64,000 nucleotides of DNA, taken from assembly GCA_026182355.1 (NCBI GenBank), contig JAPFBL010000171.1, positions 1,054,001 to 1,118,000 of the forward strand, written 5' to 3'. Positions 56,301-64,000 of the stretch are shown here, in pieces. The position numbers and the translations under genes are program-made. A model generated the notes under the pieces. That model did no database searches and was not told the origin of the DNA. It saw only the letters and a list, made by a program, of their open reading frames with translations. Every line of letters begins with the position of its first letter. The stretch's first letter is position 1. The DNA comes from Hermatobates lingyangjiaoensis. Its lineage: Eukaryota; Arthropoda; Insecta; Hemiptera; Hermatobatidae.

Positions 56301-56980
56301 ATTTGAAAATAAACTTGAAATACATTCCTGTGGGAACCTTGAAAATATTGAAGTTTTGTGCAAAAACTCAAGAAAAAAGTCCCTATTATAGTTTCATATT
56401 TTCAGTACGCTATTCTCAGGAATTAAAAATGAAGGATTTACTAGAATTCAGTAACAAGGTCAACTAGGCTAAAATTTTAGCGTGATTTTCTAAATTGTTT
56501 AGAAAATGTCACCTAGCACTTGCGTACAAACTATGAATTACATCTAAATATTATATAATTATTCAAAATTATCAAAGAAGCCTATTCTTTAACAGAATAG
56601 GTAAACACATGTTTAAGAATGCAGAAAAAAATAAGAACTTTTTCTGAATAGTCGTTCATTTATAATAAAATTTAAACACATAAGATTTTTAACCATCTGA
56701 GTAAAGCTAAAGCATCTGTTAGATAGAATAGTGATTTATTGGAAATACCGTTGTTGTCTTCACCCTAGAGATGACGAGGAAAGCAATATAGTCCAAACCA
56801 GGTAGATGGAATATAACACAGTGGGTAAGTTGACAAAGTAATTATTTCCATCTGTTTGACTATTAGTTAGAAATGAAACATGTACTACTATAAGACGTAG
56901 GAAAAAGTTTTCTTTTTTTAGTGCGGAGTTAAGGGTCTGCTAGAAAGTTACGGTGATTCCTTAAGGAATATTGCATCCTT
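53320..56980. other. Unique DNA with three GC-richer islands
   Basis: Islands at 53545-53720 (about ten CpGs, CCCGCGGCTCC), 54870-55000 and 55290-55560 (ACAGAATGACGG, ATTTGCAAATAAA, GCTGTCACGTCAC) stand out from AT-rich flanks. None has a convincing exon. They could be conserved regulatory elements. Confidence 0.4.
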
Positions 56981-56984
56981 GAAA

Positions 56985-57098
56985 TGATTCTACTCTGGGG
57001 GTCTTAAATTTTACCTAAACTCAACTGTATATAGAGCACGGATCTGTAAAGAATACCTGACACCGAATAGACTCGAGATCAATACTTTAAGGTCACAA
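56985..57098 (-). mobile_element. SINE body fragment
   Basis: Minus-strand match to the SINE body: ATGATTCTACTCTGGGGGTC, TTTACCTAAACTCAACTGTAT, AGCACGGATCTGTAAAGAAT, ACCTGACACCG. Head and tail are missing or unrecognisable. Confidence 0.7.
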
Positions 57099-57675
57099 AT
57101 TTTTTTCACCTAATGCGTGAAAGAAATTGAAGTTTAAAGAGAGAATTAAACCTCAATCAACTAGTAAGAAGCAAATATTGCACTTTATTAATGTTTATTT
57201 TATACCAAATAAAATCAATAGTAAGTAAAAAGTTACCCATATAATTTTGATTACAATAGTTTTAGGTTTGGATTCTTTGATATCAAATAATATCCATATA
57301 GTGTGATCCGAGTAGAAATCGTTTTCATTATAAAAAGTATTGTTTTAAAGAGGGATAAAGAAACTTTCAAAGAACTCTGATAAACATTGATATGGATATT
57401 AAAAAAAAGGCAGTCACATATAAGTTAGGAATACTTTATTTGATCTGAATAGATTAAAGTGAGAGAAAGAGAGTAATCAGATGGAGAACTTTGATTCGTA
57501 AATAATAGGCCACGCACTCGGAACTTTCTACCGAGCTCCTCGTAGCAGAATAGTAAACATATTCAAATGTATCTGAAACCTAGGTATAAGCTAAAATTGT
57601 ATTGATTAACAGTTTTCATAAAGTTTGTAATATATAATGTGGTAAATAATGTATTAGTTATTATTTTAGGAAAAT

Positions 57676-58060
57676 GTCTCTAACTTTAGTAAAATTGTTT
57701 CTCTAATATAAATTAATCTCTAGTATGAAACATTTGCTATTGTTTGGGGTTTCCAATACACCAAGCGTATATTATAAAACAACATGAACCAGGATTTTGT
57801 AATAACGTTAAAACAGTGTATAAATTTGAAAAGAATTCCATTCCTGAATTACTTTCTCTAAGTTTAGTAAAATTGTTTCTCTAATATAACAAAGTTGTAG
57901 TATATGTTGGTCTGTTTGTATAGCATTAAACATTTGCTATTGTTTGGGGTTTCCAATACCCCAAACATATATTATAAAACAACATGAACCAGAATTTTGT
58001 AATGACGTCATGGACAAGAATTGCTAAAACACTGTATAAATTTGAAATAATTCCATTGTG
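57676..58060. repeat. Imperfect tandem duplication
   Basis: Copy 1 (57676-57844) and copy 2 (57852-58060) share TTTAGTAAAATTGTTTCTC, CATTTGCTATTGTTTGGGG and AACAACATGAACCAG. Copy 2 carries short insertions. Neither has coding signs. Confidence 0.85.
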
Positions 58061-58069
58061 GTTATAAAC

Positions 58070-59125
58070 AAATAAACAAAATAAATAAACAAAGTGCGGT
58101 TTGTTTGCACTTTGACATTTATCTATTAGTGATGAAGCTGTAATCGTTCTTGCTATATGATCTGGTAACCTTTCATTCATTTGCACTTCTTTTCATTGGT
58201 AATATTAACTGCATGTTAATTAACAGTATTTTTTTAAAATTATTCCTTCTAAATCCATGAGTATAATTATTTATTATAGTCATCCACTTATTTATTTTTG
58301 TTTGATGTTTAATTCAAATTAATGTTAAAGTTATTACACGTTAACTAGAACAAAAAAATCACAAAAAAAAACTGGAATAACAGTATTTCAAAACAAAATT
58401 TTTTTTTGTTTTGTTCAGCTGAGTGAAGATGATACAGAGTACCTGTTTATAATGAGGTAAAATAAAGTCGTGTATGGTCGTAAACCAGGTGCTGTTGCAC
58501 CGTAATCAACACTGAGAGCATGAAAAAAAATATCTCCCTACTGAGAATAATATTAAAGCAGTTAATAAATGCCTCAATTATATTACATTGATATAAAATC
58601 GAAATAAAAAAAAAAGGAAAATAAACTTACATAATTTTCAGCAATAGAAGAAACTTACCTGAAACAAACTGAACTCCAGTTAGACTTGCATTCGTTAAAC
58701 ACCATAACAAAATATAATAAATCAAAGAATGATATTCATGCAATATGTAAATGAAACTAAAAATTCATGTGGTTCGGAAAATTAATAGTTTTTAATAGTT
58801 CGGGAAAAAAATGACAGCTATACAAATGAAAATAAGACATTGTAACCATCAAACGAAAAGGAAATGCGTATAAAAGAAAATACCAACATTAACAAATAGG
58901 AAAACTATGCGCTCACCATTCATTTCTCTCATTCGTGCTACTTTCCTTGAGTAATCGTTTTTTCTGATAGAAGAATAATTTTTTTTTTAGTGTTCAGAAT
59001 GTAATATCTAAAATTATACTGTATGATGTGCAGATTGAACCTTACGGCTTTTATTTTAATCTTTATAATATATAATACGGTACTGTTTTCTTGACCACAA
59101 AATATTAACAAACACTTTTTCTTTT
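58070..59125. other. Unique AT-rich DNA, no gene seen
   Basis: Nothing recognised. Confidence 0.5.
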
Positions 59126-59167
59126 TCTCGGAGTTTGGTCAGGGTAAATATATGGAATCACCTTTTT

Positions 59168-59205
59168 GCCAATGTTTCGTCTTTATTTCAAGACATCCTC
59201 AGGGC
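59168..59205 (-). ncRNA. Hammerhead, family E
   Basis: Minus strand: GCCCTGAGGATGTCTTG, AAATAAAGACGAAACATTGG. CUGANGA (N = G), stem II GTCTT/AAGAC and GAAAC are intact. Flanking CAAACTCCGAG links it to the copies at 59.9 and 60.3 kb. Confidence 0.52.
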
Positions 59206-59715
59206 TATAAACTAACAAAAAAAAAACAATAAACAATGGACATTTGTCATTTCTACTTAATTGCTTCGTCAGCCAATAGTATATGTGAGTCTTTCTGAAG
59301 ACACGCGAGGACTTTCATAGTTGTATAAGAAACTAAGTTTCTTATTCTCTGGGTTTAAATAAGAAACTTGGAGATCAAACTAATATCATTTAATTACAAC
59401 TAATTAATTAATGGTCTTTGAGAAGTGTAATTGACTTGAACTGCTAACTTGTGAGCGCTTTTAACTTGCGTCTGACCAGGATCGTTGCATGGACGAATGA
59501 TCACAACTGACTTTTATTACTGTGTCTTACAGATTCTGTATTTTTGTCATAGGCCGACAAAACACAGAATATATACACGAAATTATTCAATCATTCAAAA
59601 ATCAAATATACATAAAAAGTGCAAGAAGTTATAATCAGAAAGTATTTTGACAACGAATAAGTGAGCGAACTTTACAGAAGTATAACATTTTGAAACAGAA
59701 AAACAAGTACTTTCA

Positions 59716-59775
59716 CATTACACTCTTTTTGCCGACGTTTCGGATTTTATTTAAAACCTTTTCCATAGGTCTAAA
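59716..59775 (-). mobile_element. Family B PLE fragment, reversed
   Basis: CTTTTTGCCGACGTTTCGG, TTTTATTTAAAACC and TTCCATAGGTCT are the inner family B segment. Confidence 0.7.
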
Positions 59776-59865
59776 CTATCATTTCGTTTCTAACTTTTTT
59801 TATTTCTCCTTTATGATCAATACATTTACCAATATAATCGATACATTACACACTATTTTTCTTTC

Positions 59866-60330
59866 TTATCGAGGTTTGGTCTAGCATCAATAATGCGATA
59901 CCTTTCGTCGATATTTGTAGACATCTTCAGGGCTACATCAATACAGAGTTGAGTTACTATAACATTAAACATAATTATATTACATTATTTAATTAACATA
60001 CATAATTACCTTGCTATTTTTCTATTATGAGGAACTAACTACAGAACGGTTTGTGTTCAAATCAGCTTGTGTGCTGCCCTAGTGACAGTGTTTTGAACCT
60101 TCTAATCAGACTTGATAACTCAAAACAACCCTAAAAACTCATTAAAACTATATGAAACATGAAAAAGGGACCAGAAAACTACAACCGTATTTACTAATCA
60201 CTAAGTAATATACTATATATTTTACATAAGTTTTTAAAAACCCTAAATGTAGCCCTGACGAAACCTCAGCTTAATGGTGTTGCATTATTGAAGCTAGACC
60301 AAACCTCGAAAAAGAAAGAAAAATAGTATT
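59866..60330. mobile_element. PLE family E inverted pair
   Basis: Left reversed copy: TCGAGGTTTGGTCTAGCATC and a hammerhead-like core at 59895-59933 (CTGAAGA, GTC...GAC stem, GAAA). Right forward copy: GTAGCCCTGACGAAACC, GCATTATTGAAGCTAGACC, AAACCTCGA at 60248-60317. They enclose about 310 bases. The right core has CTGACGA but no stem II. Confidence 0.65.
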
Positions 60331-60382
60331 AAATATATGAGGTCGAGATTAGAAAACTTTCGTATATATATATATATATATA

Positions 60383-60470
60383 AATGATCAAACAACAATA
60401 TGAAATGAGAAAAACACCAAGTCTTTAAACCGTAACAAGCGGTCTTCATCAGAGTCAAAAACCCAACAAT
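60383..60470 (-). mobile_element. PLE terminal repeat, family A, decayed
   Basis: ATGATCAAACAACAATATG to GAGTCAAAAACCCAAC. CTGATGA is present on the minus strand but GAAA reads TAAA. A TA run (60363-60382) bounds the outer end. Confidence 0.75.
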
Positions 60471-60474
60471 TAAG

Positions 60475-62060
60475 TTTTCTTGTATTTCAAGATGTATGAT
60501 AAAGTGGTGTCAATATGTTGGTTTCAAAATTTTACTTGAACCTAAAAAATGACCGATTCCTCATGCATTTTTTTCACCTTACGGTCGGTATCTCTTAAAG
60601 ATTAACAAATATATGAAGAACATTCAGTTTTTGATTTGAATACTTATTCTCAATGTCCCTAGTTAGTTTTGTTCTTATGAGTTCAGGTTAAATTAAACAA
60701 CTGTAGTCATTGATGCCTCATTAATAAATAAATAATTGCTTAAAAAACAAATATACCCTCTCTTTTGAACTCACCTCGTAAAAAACCCACAAAATACCTG
60801 ACTGTTTTACTTGAAAATAAATTAAGTCGTATAGGTCGGAGATGACTTTTCTTCTTTTTTTTTTGGTCATTTAAATAGCCAAGGAGAAAAACTTTCAATA
60901 AACCTGGTAAATTTAACAGGGTAATTTACATTAAACGTAAGAAAATAATCTTACGCAGTAGATTAAATTCAATGTATATTGTCATAGATTCAAGAGAAAA
61001 TTCAAAAAAAAAAGCAAACAGTTTGAATATTAAATAGACAGTAGTTGTTCCAATCTTTAAAATAATCAGTTCCTGAGTCGATTCATTCACATTCTCTCTG
61101 CCATATAACTTTAAATCCAAAAGAATATTCTCTTTTTCTTTTTATCACATTTAAGTATACATCAGGCGAATTCAAACAGTCTCATTTAATTTTCTGGAAG
61201 AATAATCTCTCAAAGAACTTATTATTACCTAAATTATCAACTTTAATAAATATATAAGCAACATGAAGAAGTGGTATTTCATTTAGAACCTATACAAATT
61301 AATATATTTATATTTAATTAATTAAATATATTTAATTTATATAAATATTTTTACCAATTTTTTTATAAAAATAAATATTTATGTTATATAAAAAAAAATT
61401 TTTTTTATGTGTTGGACCTAAAAAAACTTGTAAGCGAGTAAATACGAACATCAATGTTTCATATCAACAATCATATTAATTTCAAAACTGTGTAAATAGA
61501 ATTCAATGCGGCAAAACAAAAAGGTAAAAAAGAAATACAAACATACCTTGTTTAAACTTCGAACGTAAAATATAAAATGAATGTAAAGACATGGTTTTAT
61601 TTTTACACAAGATGTAAAAAATTCAATACATTTGCCAGTTTTATTCCCATGTATTCTAATTTATTTTTTATCTTAAAGTTTGCCAATATTTTTGTTCAAA
61701 CCTATTACACAATTCATTTGTTGGGTTTCTTTTAAGTGTGTTCTTTCTCTAAATATAGTTTATTTTGTTCGTAGAATCAATTTATCTAATTTCTTATATA
61801 CATATATTTTTTAACCTGTTTTGGCATTAGCACTCATAATCAAGCTTTTGGACATCCCACAAAATCAAGCCAGGACGATGCGCTTCACACGCTGACTTTA
61901 GGCAATTTAAACCCCGAAAGGGGGGTTTGAAGTGCCCTAGGTAAGCCAAACCCAACAGAGTATATATATAAATGTCTAAACTTAGGAAAAAAACCAGACA
62001 TACACTAAAATTTTTCAACCAAAACTAAAATGCATCTTGTTTTATTGGAGATTCTATGCA
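60475..62060. other. Unique AT-rich DNA, one GC hairpin
   Basis: No gene recognised. At 61909-61928 AAACCCC-GAAA-GGGGGGTTT forms a strong hairpin with a GNRA-type loop inside a short GC-richer patch (61850-61955). Confidence 0.45.
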
Positions 62061-62065
62061 TGATT

Positions 62066-62436
62066 CAATAATAACCCTCTTAGAAGAGGCTATTGCCCTC
62101 GTAACGAAAGTATCAAGTTTGAAGAGACCGTTACTAATGTTTATAATATTTGATCTATTAAATTTAATTAGAGACGATTCAATAATATTTCTTAACAACA
62201 TTCATTTTTCATAGGTAATAAATTTAGCTCCTGTCCAATCAATATGATGATTTTTATTTTTTATATGCAGGAATAAGGCACTACTTTTTTCCTGGTCTAC
62301 TTACATTGTATTGGTGTTGTTTTACACGTGTCTTTAATGATTTACCAGTTTGACCAATATACATTTTATGGCAATATTTGCACGGAATTTTATAAATACC
62401 AGCGGACTCCAATTCGCTATGAGAGTTTTTTTATTA
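62066..62436 (-). pseudogene. PLE GIY-YIG endonuclease fragment, GIY motif kept
   Basis: Minus strand: NSHSELESAGIYKIPCKYCH, KMYIGQTGKSLKTRVKQHQY, NVSRPGKK, then a one-base frameshift and a stop break the frame. GIY and YIG are both exact, separated by the Penelope-type CxxC insertion. After the shift the DNA stays about 90% like 50617-50942 down to 62072, including the segment for the catalytic Glu. The 5' side is cut at about 62436-62441, where the 3' end of a Helitron abuts. The same nuclease family as 50.6-51.0 kb, from an independent copy. Confidence 0.85.
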
Positions 62437-62441
62437 ACATA

Positions 62442-63230
62442 CTAGCAAATGTACCCGTCTTTGACGGAATCAAAAATTCTATTATACTTGGTATTCCAAC
62501 ATATCAATTATAGTATTATACTAATACTATAATTAGAAATTATAGAATAGTAGAAAACACCATTATTAGTACAGTGTTAAACAAATGCCTCTGTATACAC
62601 TACATTAGCTGTCTGTCCTTCAGGTTCATGGAAGAACAATCAGTTGAAACCTCTGACTATTGAGCAAGTAAACTACAGTTGACCATGTGAGAAAAACTTG
62701 GTTTCGCTAACTTGAATTCCTGCGTTAGATAAAGTCTCCCTTTGCGACTTAGTTAACGTCATTGCGAAATAGACTCTGAGGGGACCTTGCAATCATTTGA
62801 ATGGAAACAGACAGTGGTTCGGAAGACTCCCCAATACCACATCCAGTCATTATGTCCGCCTCTATGGCATATCTGTGTAGAGCACGAACTCAGAGTCGTG
62901 TCCCGTTGCACAGTTTTTGGGTCACTCATGTTTCGTAACATGAAATTTGTTACTGCTATAAATTGCAGCATCATTGGTGCTCCTACTTTAAGTTTTTACT
63001 CATGAGCAGGCAGTCCAGGAGAAATAAATTCAGAGTCAAGAAATTCAATTAGATAATGAACTGCTTCTTCATCACTAATCCAATCTCTTTAATGATTTGT
63101 AAGTTCTTTCCTCGGCTTCATATAACGTAAGAACTTGTTTGTTGATTTCTCATGCCTGTTCATATTAAGGTATGAGAATTGCTCGTTTACAAAACATTTA
63201 TTCTCAATAGATAGTACATCCTTAACTCTG
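62442..63230 (-). pseudogene. Decayed Helitron: helicase C-terminus and 3' end
   Basis: Minus-strand translations match the end of a Helitron Pif1-type helicase: AVHYLIEFLDSEF, GLPAHE-KLKVGAPMMLQ, RNMSDPKTVQRDTTL, then after a frame change LQGPLRVYFAMTLTKSQRET, LSNAGIQVSETKFFSHGQL and FFHEPEGQTANVVYTEAFV followed by TAA at 62577. The AMTxxKSQxxTL and FSHGQLY motifs are typical of helicase motifs V-VI in this family. Several stops and shifts make it dead. The 3' terminus has hairpin CCGTC-AAA-GACGG and, nine bases on, CTAG at 62445-62442, next to T on the minus strand, as Helitrons require. The 5' end was not found. Confidence 0.8.
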
Positions 63231-63370
63231 TGAAACACCATTTCAATGATGTCAAATACGCAATATATTCATGTGCTCAATTGAAATTAAAATCAACTAA
63301 CAATACCTACTTGCCACACCTGTGTATTTTCAAAACAAACTTGTCTGTGAAGTTAGGAAAATACAGCTAA

Positions 63371-63694
63371 AAGCCCCATAACTTCGCTTCTGTACTGAAT
63401 TAATAATCTATTTAGAGCCCATATTTTAAGTTAGGCACACACAAATCCAGTGTCAATGTTTCAGCTCGCTATGTCTTATGGTGGCTGAGTTTACTTGTGA
63501 CAAACATTTTTGCGTTAAACGTCCATAACTTCACTTCTACGTTAAATTTCCAATCAATTCATAGCCTATATTTTAAGTTAGACCTACACAAATTTACTGT
63601 AAAAGTTTCAGCTTTATATGTCTTATGGTAGCTGAGTTTACCTGTGACAAAGTTTTGCGGACAAACCGACAAACCGACAAACCGACAAACCGAC
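63371..63694. repeat. 146-bp tandem duplication and (GACAAACC)n
   Basis: Copies at about 63371-63513 and 63514-63660 share CCATAACTTC, ATATTTTAAGTTAG, ACACAAAT and TGTCTTATGGTRGCTGAGTT. Four and a half GACAAACC units follow (63659-63694). It may be a minisatellite of the Helitron or another element; no coding signs. Confidence 0.8.
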
Positions 63695-63699
63695 AGAAA

Positions 63700-64000
63700 T
63701 TTTTCTAAGGGTGGATTCGGTTTCTCCAATGTATGAAACGTAAAGAAAACTTGAAATGAGTCAGTTCTAAGCAATGTACAGACAAAATCATTATTTTATT
63801 TATAAAGATTGCCCACGTTATTACGATTAGAAAACAGAATGTAAGGTTACTCTCCAATACCACTACTATCGTATCAGTTTGTATATCAATTATTGATTAC
63901 TTCTCTTTTTGAAGGAAGTTTAGTCATTAAATGTCCAATATACGAAACATATAATTGAAACGTAATTTAGATATTTTGCTAAGAAAAGCAGTTTTAGAAG
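63700..64000. other. Nothing recognised to window end
   Basis: AT-rich sequence without frame or repeat signature. Confidence 0.5.

Overview
This window looks like a piece of an AT-rich animal genome, most likely an arthropod. I find no complete host gene, rRNA, real tRNA gene, operon or CRISPR array. The eukaryotic reading rests on a 5'-truncated Jockey-type LINE with a poly(A) tail, tRNA-headed SINEs, a Tigger/pogo-like MITE, a decayed Helitron, and many fragments of Penelope-like elements (PLEs) with GIY-YIG endonuclease and hammerhead-ribozyme motifs. The arthropod suggestion comes from TTAGG-like runs at SINE 3' ends and from the element mix. Species cannot be decided from the sequence.

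Layout. 1-9 kb: mostly unique AT-rich DNA with one PLE terminal repeat (about 2.7-3.1 kb), a reversed SINE (5.8-6.1 kb) and two G tracts near 7.0 kb. 9.0-10.4 kb: a reversed SINE whose tRNA-like head plus flank is amplified into seven 160-bp tandem units. 11.7-12.2 kb: Jockey ORF2 C-terminus, minus strand. 13.7-17.5 kb: a dense mosaic of PLE terminal repeats, a 565-bp Tigger-like MITE and a 125-bp perfect-looking hairpin. 18.3 and 21.6 kb: two forward SINEs, the first with a 10-bp target-site duplication. 20.0-20.3 kb: a 79-bp-arm inverted PLE repeat. 22-23.4 kb: a tandem duplication and a PLE endonuclease scrap. 23.6 kb: a possible unidentified 126-bp host exon, minus strand. 27.5-28.0 kb: a PLE endonuclease tail between two inverted hammerhead relics. 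29.95-30.7 kb: a GC-richer non-coding block full of perfect hairpins. 31-36 kb: mostly unique, with a T-rich and (TG)n stretch. 36.2-41.2 kb: a second dense PLE-terminal mosaic. 44.0-46.2 kb: the best-preserved PLE coding remnant (RT thumb to endonuclease tail) plus terminal repeats. 47.3-48.4 kb: an inverted hammerhead pair and an older one. 50.3-51.0 kb: an open PLE GIY-YIG endonuclease fragment ending in a hammerhead repeat. 53-56 kb: unique DNA with small GC-rich islands. 59-60.5 kb: more hammerhead-type PLE ends. 62.1-63.3 kb: a second PLE endonuclease fragment interrupted by the 3' end of a decayed Helitron helicase.

How it fits together. Most recognisable sequence belongs to PLEs. At least six sequence families of PLE terminal repeat can be told apart, each carrying a hammerhead-like core (CUGANGA ... 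GAAA), often as head-to-head inverted pairs and often abutting (TA)n microsatellites. One family (A) can be tied to its coding source because the endonuclease fragment at 50.6-51.0 kb runs into a family-A ribozyme repeat. The most unusual non-PLE signals are the hairpin-rich block at 30 kb and the SINE-head satellite at 9.3-10.4 kb. All calls were made by reading the sequence; no alignment or folding program was run.
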